From CAZYXZ01 sp964651395 (GTDB lineage: Bacteria; Actinomycetota; Actinomycetes; BP-191), in contig CAZYXZ010000081.1 in the NCBI GenBank assembly GCA_964651395.1, positions 1-14,029 of the forward strand: a stretch of 14,029 nt of DNA, in the 5' to 3' direction. The notes below the pieces were generated by a model that worked only from the letters and a program-made list of their open reading frames with translations, did no database searches and was not told where the DNA came from. A program made the position numbers and the translations under genes. Positions 1 to 7,236 of the stretch are shown here, piece by piece (position 1 is the stretch's first letter; each line of letters starts with the position of its first letter).

Positions 1-12
1 ACATACGTTCGA

Positions 13-34
13 CAGGGATCGACGTCAATCCCTG
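13..34 (-). terminator. Possible hairpin terminator downstream of the MFS gene
   Basis: CAGGGAT (13-19) and ATCCCTG (28-34) can form a 7-bp stem with an 8-nt loop, beginning 9 nt past the stop codon of the minus-strand transporter. No clear U tract follows, so this is a weak intrinsic-terminator candidate. The remaining bases from 1 to 43 show nothing else. Confidence 0.35.
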
Positions 35-43
35 GTGTGGAAA

Positions 44-1324
44 CTACGAGCCGGGTGTGACATCTCCGCTCGCGACGGGCAGCTCGCGCAGGCGCGGGAC
101 CGGCGACGGCAGCAGCCAGAGGGCGCAGCAGGCCCCGCCGAGGGCGGCGATCCACAGCGTCGGGCGCAGGCCCAGCGTGCTGCCGAGCAGGCCGCCGGTC
201 ACCGCGCCCAGCGGCCGCATCCCGTAGTTGACCATCCGGTAGGCCCCGGTGACCCGGGCCCGCACGGCGTCCGGCACCACGGCCGCGAAGATCGCCGCGC
301 CCGTGATGTCGAGGATCACCACGCCGAGCCCCGAGCCGAACTCGGCCGCGAACAGCAGCGCCAGCACGACCGGCCGGCTGCCCCCGGCCAGCGGCACCAG
401 CAGCAGCGGCGTCGGGAAGACGACACAGCCCACCAGGAACGCCGGCCCCACGCCGATGCGCCGGCTGAGGGCGCTGGTCGCCGCCGCGCCGATCACCGCA
501 CCGACGGACGCGGTCCCGAGGACCAGGCCGAGCAACGACGGTGAGACGCCCAGCTCCTCCGTGACGTAGAGGATGAACATCGAGAAGAAGACGTAGTTGA
601 AGAAGTTGACGGTCGCCGTCGCCCCCAGCGCCGCGCGCACGACCGGCGAGTCCCGGATGAACCGGGCGCCTGCGGTGATCTGCCCCTCCTCCGGCTCCGC
701 GACCGGCGGCTCCGCGGGGTCGATGCTGCGCAGGAACAGCGCGGAGACGACGAACGTCACGGCATCGGCGGCCACCGTGACCGGCGCGCTGAGCAGCGCG
801 ACCAGCCCGCCCGCGATGCCCTGGCCGCCGACGAAGGACACCGCGCGGCTGCCGTTGAGCAGCGCGCTCGCCTCGACGTACGCCGTCGGCGGGACCAACG
901 CGACGAACAGCGTGGTGTACGCGACGAAGAAGAAGACGTCGAGCGTGCCGATGAGGAAGGTCACGACGTAGAGCTGCGGGAGGTGCAGCGCGTCGAACGC
1001 GTACGCGATCGGGACGGTCAGCAGCAGTGCGGCACGCAGGACGTCGGTCGCGATCATCGTGCGGCGCCGCCGGCCGGTGCGGTCGACCCAGGCACCGGCG
1101 TGCAGCGAGAACAGCAGGCTCGGCAGTACGCCGGCCGCCGTGAGGTAGCCCATCTGCCGCGGCCCCGCGTCGAGCACCAGGACGCCGACCAGCGGGATCG
1201 CGAGCAGCGAGATCTGGTCGCCGAACATCGACGTCGTCTGGCCGATCCAGAACCGCCGGAAGACGCGATCCCGCAGGAGTGCGGGAACGCGCGGTCTCCG
1301 ACCGTGGCGGATTTTGGCCGACAT
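44..1324 (-). CDS. MFS transporter, probable drug/metabolite exporter (MFS_3-like)
   Basis: The 426-residue integral membrane protein has the length and hydrophobic pattern of a 12-helix Major Facilitator. After a short basic N-terminus (RDRVFRRFWIGQ) come paired hydrophobic segments. A motif-A-like loop GAWVDRTGRRRR lies between helices 2 and 3, as in drug:H+ antiporters and EntS-like exporters. A charged central stretch rich in Pro and Glu (PAEPPVAEPEEGQ) separates the two six-helix halves. The frame stays open far upstream, but the ATG at 1324 is chosen because it has GGAGGA 10 nt upstream and the MFS homology begins right there; upstream translation is antisense to the kinase gene. It is divergent from that kinase gene, with only 37 bp between starts. 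The substrate cannot be told from sequence; drug export is inferred from family membership. Confidence 0.9.
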   Translation of the reverse strand: MSAKIRHGRRPRVPALLRDRVFRRFWIGQTTSMFGDQISLLAIPLVGVLVLDAGPRQMGYLTAAGVLPSLLFSLHAGAWVDRTGRRRRTMIATDVLRAALLLTVPIAYAFDALHLPQLYVVTFLIGTLDVFFFVAYTTLFVALVPPTAYVEASALLNGSRAVSFVGGQGIAGGLVALLSAPVTVAADAVTFVVSALFLRSIDPAEPPVAEPEEGQITAGARFIRDSPVVRAALGATATVNFFNYVFFSMFILYVTEELGVSPSLLGLVLGTASVGAVIGAAATSALSRRIGVGPAFLVGCVVFPTPLLLVPLAGGSRPVVLALLFAAEFGSGLGVVILDITGAAIFAAVVPDAVRARVTGAYRMVNYGMRPLGAVTGGLLGSTLGLRPTLWIAALGGACCALWLLPSPVPRLRELPVASGDVTPGS

Positions 1325-1334
1325 GCGACCAGAA

Positions 1335-1351
1335 TCCTCCACTGTGGAGGA
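1335..1351. promoter_or_regulatory. 17-bp palindrome carrying Shine-Dalgarno sequences for both divergent genes
   Basis: TCCTCCACTGTGGAGGA is a perfect inverted repeat of 8-bp arms around a central T at 1343. On each strand the downstream arm is a consensus GGAGGA. It lies exactly 10 nt before the ATG at 1324 (minus) and 10 nt before the GTG at 1362 (plus), so the arrangement is symmetric around 1343. In RNA the arms could form a 6-bp stem with a 5-nt loop and hide the Shine-Dalgarno sequence. As DNA it could also be an operator. What is seen is the symmetry; regulation is inferred. Confidence 0.6.
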
Positions 1352-1361
1352 ACAGCGGCGG

Positions 1362-2294
1362 GTGGCGCATGGGGACGTCGCGACGATGCTCGCTGCGCAC
1401 GGGCTGCCGACGGGCGTGCCGGCCGCGTTCGCGGACTCGCTGTCCGGGTCGGTGATCGAACGGGTCGGCGACGCGCATGTGCTCAAGCGCATGAACCCCG
1501 CGCACGACTGGATCATGACGGCGCTCGCCGATCCGGGGTGGAGCGTGCGGGTGTGGGCGAGCGGTCTGCTCGACGCGCTGCCGGACAGCGTCGAGACGGC
1601 GTACGTCGACTGCGCGCACGACGGCGACGGCTGGGCGGTGTTGCTGCGCGACGTCGGGGCGGCGCTCGTCCCCGAGGGTGACGCGCCGATCAGCCACGAG
1701 GACAACGAGGCGTTCCTGCGGACCATGCGCAGCACCCATCGGGCGCTCGACAGCTGGCCGGGCGACGGGTTGCTCGACCTCGCCACCCGGCTCCGCGAGT
1801 TCGACCCGGCCCACCTGCGGGGGTGCGGTCTGCTCGGCCGCCATCCGGTCCCGCCCCTCGTCGTCGACGGCTGGGCGCGGCTCGCGGACGAGGCGCTGCT
1901 CCCGCCGGACGTGCGCTCCGTCGTCGCCGACCTGGTCGACGACAGCCGGCCGCTCCGCGACGCGCTGGCGCGGCTTCCGCAGACCGTCGTCCACGGCGAC
2001 TGGAAGCTGGGCAACCTCGGCCGTACGCCGGACGGCCGCGTCGTCCTGCTCGACTGGCAGGTGGTCGGTCCCGCGCCCGGCTGCATCGACCTCGGCTGGT
2101 ACCTCGCGGTCAACAGCCGGCGGCTGCCCGTGTCCAAGGAGGACTGCCTCGAGCTGTCCAGCCCATGGTCCGGCCGCGAGATGGCGCTCGGCCTGCTCTG
2201 CGGATTCCTCCAGCTGGGCTGGAACAAGTGCGACGAGCCGGACGAGCTCGCCTGGTGGGGCGACTGGGTCCGCGAGGGCGCGCGCCTGCTGTAA
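1362..2294 (+). CDS. Aminoglycoside phosphotransferase (APH)-fold kinase, substrate unknown
   Basis: This 310-residue protein belongs to the APH/choline-kinase-like family. The catalytic loop is VVHGDWKLGN (H211, D213, N218; Brenner-type HGDxxxxN) and the metal-binding Asp is in VLLDWQ (D231), followed by CIDLGWYL, typical of these ATP-dependent small-molecule kinases. No signal peptide or membrane segment is seen, so it should be cytoplasmic. The frame is open from a TTG at 1314 and an ATG at 1323, but GTG 1362 is preferred for its GGAGGA 10 nt upstream; ATG 1323 has no Shine-Dalgarno and would overlap the opposite start codon. The polyprenyl synthase begins 7 nt after the stop, suggesting one transcript. 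Beside an exporter, a drug-modifying or metabolite-phosphorylating role is possible, but many APH-fold proteins are not resistance enzymes. Confidence 0.8.
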   Translation: MAHGDVATMLAAHGLPTGVPAAFADSLSGSVIERVGDAHVLKRMNPAHDWIMTALADPGWSVRVWASGLLDALPDSVETAYVDCAHDGDGWAVLLRDVGAALVPEGDAPISHEDNEAFLRTMRSTHRALDSWPGDGLLDLATRLREFDPAHLRGCGLLGRHPVPPLVVDGWARLADEALLPPDVRSVVADLVDDSRPLRDALARLPQTVVHGDWKLGNLGRTPDGRVVLLDWQVVGPAPGCIDLGWYLAVNSRRLPVSKEDCLELSSPWSGREMALGLLCGFLQLGWNKCDEPDELAWWGDWVREGARLL

Positions 2295-2301
2295 TGCGCG
2301 G

Positions 2302-3393
2302 GTGAGCAACCCCCTCGACGTCGCCGACCTGCGCGAGCGGGTGCACAAGGCGCTCGAAGGCTTCCTCGCCACGCAGATCCCCCTGCTCGAGGCGATCGCG
2401 CCGGAGCTCGCGCCGGTCGGCGACGAGCTGACCGGGTTCCTGCTCGACGGCGGCAAGCGGCTGCGCCCGGCGTTCTGCTACTGGGGGTGGCGCGGCGCCG
2501 GCGGCGCCGACACCGACGAGGCGGTCGCCGCGGCCGCGTGCCTGGAGCTGCTGCACGCGTGCGCGCTCATCCACGACGACGTCATGGACGGCTCCGACAC
2601 GCGCCGCGGGCGGCCCTCCGTGCACCGGCGGTTCGCGGGCGTCCACCGCGGCGAGGTGTGGCTCGGCGACCCGGAGGCGTTCGGCCGGTCCGCGGCCATC
2701 CTGCTCGGCGACCTGTGCCTGGTCTGGGCCGACCAGCTCCTCAACCGCTCCGGCCTGCCGGCCGACGCCGTGGCGCGCGCCATGCCGGCGTACGACGCGA
2801 TGCGCGTCGAGCTCATGGCCGGCCAGTACCTCGACGTCGTCGAGCAGGTGCTCGGCGGGGCGGACACCTCGGCGGAGCCGAGCATGGGCGTCGCCCGGTC
2901 GATGCGCATCGCGCGGTTCAAGGCCGCCAAGTACACGATCGAGCGGCCGCTGCACATCGGCGCGCTGCTGGCGGCTGACAACCCGGCGCTGGTCGCGGCG
3001 TACTCGGCGTACGGGCTGCCGCTCGGCGAGGCCTTCCAGCTCCGCGACGACGTGCTCGGCGTCTTCGGCGACCCGGCCGAGACCGGCAAGCCCGCCGGCG
3101 ACGACCTGCGCGAGGGCAAGCGCACGGTGCTCATCGCGATCGCCGTCCAGCGCGCGGAGCCGGGCCAGCAGTCGCTGATCAAGCGGCTGCTCGGGGACCC
3201 GCACCTCGACGAGCACGGCGTCGCGGACCTGCGGGAGGTGATCACCGGGACCGGGGCCCTCGAGCACGTCGAGCAGCTGATCGCCGACCTCACCCGGGAG
3301 GCGCTCGCCGCGCTCGAGACGGCGCCGGCCGAGCCGGAGGCGCGCGCGGTCCTCGCCGACCTCGCGCGCGCGGCCACGACCCGCCGGGGGTAG
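2302..3393 (+). CDS. Class I polyprenyl diphosphate synthase (probable GGPP synthase, IdsA-like)
   Basis: The 363-residue enzyme condenses isopentenyl diphosphate with allylic diphosphates to give C20 or longer prenyl diphosphates. Conserved features in order: GGKRLRP (50-56, substrate binding), the first Asp-rich motif DDVMDGSDTRRGRPS starting at D92, and the second Asp-rich motif FQLRDDVLG (D249, D250), which with the first binds Mg-diphosphate. The residues 4 and 5 positions before the first motif are small (A88, C87). By the known chain-length rules this argues against a strict C15 product, so geranylgeranyl diphosphate or longer is inferred. The GTG start lies 7 nt after the kinase stop and lacks a strong Shine-Dalgarno, consistent with translational coupling. 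The frame is open upstream but only as the antisense-like shadow of the kinase gene. Confidence 0.88.
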   Translation: MSNPLDVADLRERVHKALEGFLATQIPLLEAIAPELAPVGDELTGFLLDGGKRLRPAFCYWGWRGAGGADTDEAVAAAACLELLHACALIHDDVMDGSDTRRGRPSVHRRFAGVHRGEVWLGDPEAFGRSAAILLGDLCLVWADQLLNRSGLPADAVARAMPAYDAMRVELMAGQYLDVVEQVLGGADTSAEPSMGVARSMRIARFKAAKYTIERPLHIGALLAADNPALVAAYSAYGLPLGEAFQLRDDVLGVFGDPAETGKPAGDDLREGKRTVLIAIAVQRAEPGQQSLIKRLLGDPHLDEHGVADLREVITGTGALEHVEQLIADLTREALAALETAPAEPEARAVLADLARAATTRRG

Positions 3394-3463
3394 GGGCAGG
3401 ACATCCCCCCAGCCCGTCGAACCGGACAGAGAACCCAGTTGCTCCTCGATGGAGGCCCCAGTC

Positions 3464-5038
3464 ATGCCGATCCGCCGCAAGACCACCCTGCTCGTGCTCG
3501 GGGGACTGACCGGGGCCACCCTCGCCACCGTCGCGGGCGCCGGCGCGCCGGGTCCCTGCCCCGCGCCCAAGCCGATGACCTTCGCGGCACAGACGATCAT
3601 CGACGAGACCCGCGCCGGCGGTGAGCCGATGATCCAGACGCACCCCGACGGCACGCTGATGTACGGGTCGCACGCCGGCACCACGCACTTCTTCACGCCG
3701 GAAGTCGCCAACCCGACCTCTCTCGCGTTCGGCCAGAACTACATGGGCCAGACCTACTTCTGGTACTCGAAGGACAACGGCACGACGTGGACCTTCGTCG
3801 ACCGCAGCCTGCCGCCGGACAACGACCCGATGTCCGGCTTCTCCGACCCCGACTTCGCGATCGACAAGGCCGGCAACGTCTACCTGTCCGAGATCAACCT
3901 GGCCAACGTCGCCGTCTCCAAGTCCACCAACGTCGCCGAGGGCTTCGTGCTGCAGAACTTCTTCGGCATGACGCTCACCGACCGGCAGTGGAAGGAAGCC
4001 GACGAGGAGAACGTCGTCTACATGGTCGGCAACGCCCTGGGCGGCGGCACGTTCCCGACCGACCCGGTCGGCAACAACGGCCACATCCTCCTGAAGACCA
4101 AGGACGGCGGGGTCACCTGGACCGCCGCCCAGCAGGACAACGAGGGCCTCGGCGACCTGCGCGTCGACAAGCGCAACGGCACGCTGTACCAGGCCCGCTA
4201 CGCCGGCGGTGAGCTGAAGATGGCCGCCTACCGCAACGCGCGCGCCGACGACCTCACCGCCGAAGAGGTGGTCATCGCCGACGGCGTCCAGATGCTCGCC
4301 CACTGGCCGTCGTTCGACCTCGACGCCGACGGCAACCTCTACATCACCTGGGACGAGAGCGGCACCGGCGACCGCGAGGCGGGCGTCTGGTACGCGTACT
4401 CCACCGACGCCGGCAAGACCTGGTCGAAGCCGGCTGCGGTCTCCGTCGGCCCGGAGACGCGGATCTGGCCGTGGCTCGCCGTGGGCGACACCGGCCGGGT
4501 CGGCATCGCCTGGTTCCAGGCCGACGCCGAGCTCCCGGACAACGACGCGGAGACCGAGGGCACGCACGCGTGGCGCGTCCACGCGGCCCAGTCCATCACC
4601 GGCCTCGGCTGCGCCGACAGCACGCAGCCCGGCTTCTCGGTCTCGACCGCGACCAGCGAGCCGATCCACCACGGCACCGTCTGCCAGAGCGGCACCACCT
4701 GCCAGGCCTTCCTGACCGACCGCCGCCTGGGCGACTACTTCGCCGTCGAGATCGACCCGAGCGGCGCCTTCGTGGCGGCGTACTCCGACACCTCGAAGGG
4801 CGGCTCCGTGTCGCTGCCGGGCTTCGTGCGCCAGTCCGGCGGCGAGTCGTTCTTCGGCAAGCCGGCCAGCACGGGCGGCAAGCCCGCCGTGAAGCCGGTG
4901 ACCCCGCCGAAGAAGCCGACCACCGGCCGGCCGGCCGGCCCTCCACTCGCGGCGACCGGCGGTGACTACGGCACCGCGGCCCTGGCCGTCACCGCTCTCG
5001 CCGGCCTCGCCTGGGCGGTGCGCCGGCGCCTGGCCTGA
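3464..5038 (+). CDS. Secreted BNR/Asp-box beta-propeller protein with LAATG wall-sorting signal
   Basis: The 524-residue protein starts with a Sec-type signal peptide (MPIRRK, then a hydrophobic run ending near AGAGA). Its propeller body has three clear Asp boxes: SKDNGTTW (102-109), TKDGGVTW (212-219) and STDAGKTW (313-320). A Pro/Lys/Thr-rich linker (PVTPPKKPTT) follows. The tail is LAATG (495-499), a hydrophobic segment and RRRLA, a complete sorting signal of the LAXTG type recognised by class E sortases. It should therefore be wall-anchored with the propeller outside. ATG 3464 is chosen over ATG 3449 because GGAGG at 3451-3455 is spaced 8 nt from it. I do not see a FRIP motif, so calling it a sialidase is unsafe; glycan binding or a hydrolase of unknown specificity is possible. 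No sortase lies in the window. Confidence 0.82.
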   Translation: MPIRRKTTLLVLGGLTGATLATVAGAGAPGPCPAPKPMTFAAQTIIDETRAGGEPMIQTHPDGTLMYGSHAGTTHFFTPEVANPTSLAFGQNYMGQTYFWYSKDNGTTWTFVDRSLPPDNDPMSGFSDPDFAIDKAGNVYLSEINLANVAVSKSTNVAEGFVLQNFFGMTLTDRQWKEADEENVVYMVGNALGGGTFPTDPVGNNGHILLKTKDGGVTWTAAQQDNEGLGDLRVDKRNGTLYQARYAGGELKMAAYRNARADDLTAEEVVIADGVQMLAHWPSFDLDADGNLYITWDESGTGDREAGVWYAYSTDAGKTWSKPAAVSVGPETRIWPWLAVGDTGRVGIAWFQADAELPDNDAETEGTHAWRVHAAQSITGLGCADSTQPGFSVSTATSEPIHHGTVCQSGTTCQAFLTDRRLGDYFAVEIDPSGAFVAAYSDTSKGGSVSLPGFVRQSGGESFFGKPASTGGKPAVKPVTPPKKPTTGRPAGPPLAATGGDYGTAALAVTALAGLAWAVRRRLA

Positions 5039-5063
5039 GCCGCCAGCTCGCCATGTCTCCCGT

Positions 5064-5083
5064 CGGCTAGGTCGCCCTAACCG
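5064..5083 (+). terminator. Possible hairpin terminator after the propeller gene
   Basis: CGGCTAGG (5064-5071) pairs with CCTAACCG (5076-5083) around a TCGC loop: 8 positions with one C-A mismatch, 25 nt past the stop. There is no T-rich tail, so intrinsic termination is only suggested. Confidence 0.35.
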
Positions 5084-5148
5084 GGTGGATTGATCTCGCG
5101 CGTGCTGGGCACCCACGTGGCGCTGACCTTTTCGCCAGGAGGGGAGAG

Positions 5149-5460
5149 ATGGACGAGCGGGATCGTCGGGCCGCCCGGGAGGCCCAGTACGCCGAGATGA
5201 TCGCCCGGGCGGACGAGCGGGACCAGGCCGCGGAGCGCCGCGACCGGCAGGCCGAAGCGCGGGACACAGCAGCACGGGCCAGGACGGACACCACGGCCGA
5301 GGACGCCGAGGGCGAGCGCAGCCAGGCCGACATCGACCGGTTCCATGCGGGTCGTGACCGCGACGCCGCCGCCGGTGACCGGGCCGCGTTCGCCGCCGGG
5401 CGCCCCCTGAAGTCGGTGCCCCCGCCGGTCGAGGACGAAGACACGGAGCTCGCGCTCTAG
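5149..5460 (+). CDS. Small highly charged heptad-repeat (coiled-coil) protein
   Basis: This 103-residue protein is almost entirely Ala, Arg, Asp and Glu. It has an irregular repeat of the type RDxxAxxRD: DERDRRAAREA, ADERDQAAERRDRQAEARDTAAR and later GRDRDAAAGDRAA, ending in a short Pro/acidic tail. Such repeats resemble the charged coiled-coil segments in front of GGDEF domains in actinobacterial signalling proteins, but here the segment stands alone with no catalytic domain. ATG 5149 has an excellent AGGAGGGGAGAG immediately upstream, which supports real translation. No signal peptide or membrane helix is present. The lipoprotein gene follows after 46 bp with its own -10 candidate. Function unknown; a cytoplasmic scaffold or multimerising protein is only a guess from composition. 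Confidence 0.72.
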   Translation: MDERDRRAAREAQYAEMIARADERDQAAERRDRQAEARDTAARARTDTTAEDAEGERSQADIDRFHAGRDRDAAAGDRAAFAAGRPLKSVPPPVEDEDTELAL

Positions 5461-5465
5461 GGGCC

Positions 5466-5471
5466 TAGACT
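5466..5471 (+). promoter_or_regulatory. Candidate -10 element for the Tat lipoprotein gene
   Basis: TAGACT matches the actinobacterial TANNNT -10 pattern and lies 6 nt after the preceding stop codon. It would start transcription near 5478 and leave a leader of about 29 nt with GGAG at 5498-5501. I find no good -35. Confidence 0.4.
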
Positions 5472-5506
5472 CTGGCGGCACCCACCCCCGCGTGACTGGA
5501 GCCTGC

Positions 5507-6406
5507 GTGGACCGACGTGACTTCGTCCGCCTGTCCACGCTCGGCCTGGTCGCCGTACCCGTGCTGGGCGCGTGCACCGACGAGAAGCCGCCCGCACCGT
5601 CACCCACACCCACGTCGACCGGCGACGCGCTCCAGGACGTCGGGCCGGGCGCCGCGAACGACCTCCTGCTGGGCCCGGCGCAGGAGGAAGTGCTGGTCGG
5701 CGAGCGGCGGATCGCGTTCGGGATGCGTGACCCGGAGGGCAGCGCGGCCCGCGACGCCAAGGTCACCGTGTACGCCGGCCTCGACCCGCTCCAGCCGCCG
5801 GTCGTCTCCGCCCCCGCCACGATGCTGAAGGAGTCGGTCGAGAGCCAGGCGATCTACGTGGCCGACCTCGCGCTCCCCTCAGCCGGCGCCTGGCTGCTGG
5901 CCGCGGTCGCCGAGCTGGCGGACGGTTCGCGGCACAAGGGAGGCTTCCAGGTCCCGGTCACGGCCACGTCGACCGCGCCCAAGGTCGGCGGGCGGCCGCC
6001 GGCGACGGCGACGCCGACCACGGCCAAGCCCGGCGCCGCGAAGCCGCTGTGCTCGCGCGTCCCGGCGCCCTGCTCCATGCATGCCGTCTCCTTCGACGCG
6101 GCGCTGAAGAGCGGCAAGCCGACGGTCATCACCTTCGCGGCGCCCAGCTTCTGCAAGAGCGAGACCTGCGGCCCGGTCGTCAACGTCGTCGAGACGGTGG
6201 CCAAGGACTTCGCGGGTCGGATCAACTTCATCCACGTGGAGGCCTACGGCGCGGACAAGAACGTGCTCGCCCCGCCGCTGGTGCCGTGGAAGTTCGCCTC
6301 CGAGCCGTGGACCTACTTCATCGGCAGCGACGGCCTCGTGAAGGACCGCATCTCCGGCGCACTCGGCGGCGAAGAGGTCCGCGCGCGCGTCGCCACCCTC
6401 ACCTAG
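5507..6406 (+). CDS. Tat-type lipoprotein with C-terminal thioredoxin-like domain
   Basis: From GTG 5507 the 299-residue product begins DRRDFVRLSTLG, a twin-arginine-like signal. The hydrophobic stretch ends in the lipobox LGAC (C23), so a folded, lipid-anchored envelope protein is expected. A Pro/Thr-rich linker follows. Residues about 35-140 look like a beta-rich domain with no motif I can name. A second Pro/Thr-rich linker leads to a thioredoxin-fold domain: PTVITFAAPSFC, with the cysteine pair CKSETC (C216, C221), then INFIHVEAYG and a cis-Pro-like SEPWTYFIG. The pair is CxxxxC, not CxxC, so redox chemistry is likely but not the classic type. GTG 5492 is also in frame but would put the GGAG (5498-5501) inside the gene. 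The 3' end overlaps the convergent thiE by 8 bp. Confidence 0.75.
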   Translation: MDRRDFVRLSTLGLVAVPVLGACTDEKPPAPSPTPTSTGDALQDVGPGAANDLLLGPAQEEVLVGERRIAFGMRDPEGSAARDAKVTVYAGLDPLQPPVVSAPATMLKESVESQAIYVADLALPSAGAWLLAAVAELADGSRHKGGFQVPVTATSTAPKVGGRPPATATPTTAKPGAAKPLCSRVPAPCSMHAVSFDAALKSGKPTVITFAAPSFCKSETCGPVVNVVETVAKDFAGRINFIHVEAYGADKNVLAPPLVPWKFASEPWTYFIGSDGLVKDRISGALGGEEVRARVATLT

Positions 6407-7043
6407 CGCGCAACCGGCTCGCGAGCTCCGCCGCGGCGGCCCCGGGATCCGCGGCCTCGGTGATGGCACGGACGACGACGACCCGGCGCGCGCCGGCGTC
6501 GAGCACCTGGTCGAGGTTCGTGAGGTCGATCCCGCCGATCGCGAACCAGGGCTTGGTGGTCGACGTCCGCGCCGCGTACTCGACCAGCGGGAGGCCGGGC
6601 GCGGGCCGGCCGGGCTTGGTGGGAGTCGGCCACACGGGCCCGGCGCAGACGTAGTCGACGCCGTCCTCGACCAGCGCCGCGTCCAGCTCGTGACGCGCAT
6701 GTGAGGACAACCCGACGAGCATCTCGACGCCGAGCAGCTCACGCGCCACATCGACCGGGAGGTCGTCCTGACCGAGGTGCAGGACGTCCGGCCGGACGGC
6801 GTACGCGACGTCGGCCCGGTCGTTGACCGAGAACAGCCGGCCGTGCCGCGAGCAGGCCTCCTGGAACACCTCCGCCAGCTCGATCTCCTCGGCCGCCTCG
6901 AGGCCCTTCTCGCGCAGCTGCACGACGTCCACGCCGGCCGCGAGGACGGCGTCGAGGAACTCGCCCAGGTCCCCCTGCTCGCGGCGGCTGTCGGTGCACA
7001 GGTAGAGCCGCGCGTCCGCGAGCCGGCTCCGGAGGTCAGCCAC
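6399..7043 (-). CDS. thiE: Thiamine-phosphate synthase ThiE
   Basis: The 214-residue TIM-barrel enzyme joins HMP diphosphate to thiazole phosphate (carboxylate) to give thiamine phosphate. Family motifs in order: VDVVQLREKG, NDRADVAYAV, VLHLGQDDLP, GLSSH, YVCAGPVWPTPTKP and FAIGGI, which together define the diphosphate- and thiazole-binding sites. The frame is open further upstream, but GTG 7043 is preferred: it gives the usual length and overlaps the end of thiS (GTGGCTGA), a typical coupling arrangement. It is the last gene of the minus-strand unit Rv2175c-like, thiS, thiE, and its end overlaps the convergent lipoprotein gene. Confidence 0.93.
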   Translation of the reverse strand: MADLRSRLADARLYLCTDSRREQGDLGEFLDAVLAAGVDVVQLREKGLEAAEEIELAEVFQEACSRHGRLFSVNDRADVAYAVRPDVLHLGQDDLPVDVARELLGVEMLVGLSSHARHELDAALVEDGVDYVCAGPVWPTPTKPGRPAPGLPLVEYAARTSTTKPWFAIGGIDLTNLDQVLDAGARRVVVVRAITEAADPGAAAAELASRLRAR

Positions 7044-7236
7044 CGGCGACCGCGCGGACCAGCTCGAGGACGTCACCATCGGCCAACGTCGTCTCCGCGG
7101 CCTCGCTGCGCAGCAGCGCCACACCGTTGCGCTCGACGACGACCCAGCCCAGGCCCAGGCCGAGGTCGCCCAGCAGCGTCGGTAGCGGCAGGCCGTCCGC
7201 GACCTCGCGCAGCTCGCCGTTGACGGTGATGCGCAT
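7036..7236 (-). CDS. thiS: Sulfur carrier protein ThiS
   Basis: This 66-residue ubiquitin-like protein carries the thiocarboxylate sulfur used by ThiG to build the thiazole ring. It starts MRITVNGEL, contains LPTLLGDLGL and VVVERNGVAL, and ends with the diagnostic C-terminal Gly-Gly (AVAGG), the residue pair that is adenylated and thiolated. Length is exactly that of the family. Its ATG shares one base with the stop of the upstream gene (TGATG), and its own end overlaps the thiE start, so all three genes are almost certainly cotranscribed. The activating ThiF-type enzyme is not in the window. Confidence 0.93.
   Translation of the reverse strand: MRITVNGELREVADGLPLPTLLGDLGLGLGWVVVERNGVALLRSEAAETTLADGDVLELVRAVAGG

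Noticed and set aside
1325..2227. Long upstream extension of the minus-strand MFS frame
   Set aside because: It is antisense to the kinase gene, Ser/Arg-rich without domain features, and the transporter has a good ATG with a ribosome site at 1324.
1362..2294. Naming the APH-fold kinase as an antibiotic resistance enzyme
   Set aside because: The fold covers many metabolic kinases, and the neighbouring exporter alone does not show drug specificity.
3441..3456. CTCC-TCGAT-GGAG hairpin over the propeller ribosome site
   Set aside because: Only 4 bp of stem; too weak to claim regulation.
2110..3711. 533-residue minus-strand open frame across the polyprenyl synthase
   Set aside because: It is the complement of a gene with clear catalytic motifs and has no motif of its own.
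3464..5038. Annotation as an exo-alpha-sialidase
   Set aside because: Asp boxes are shared by many propellers; no FRIP motif or Arg triad could be identified by eye.
3290..5275. 661-residue minus-strand open frame across the propeller gene
   Set aside because: Low-complexity Gly/Val/Arg-rich shadow of a well-supported plus-strand gene; typical of high-GC DNA.
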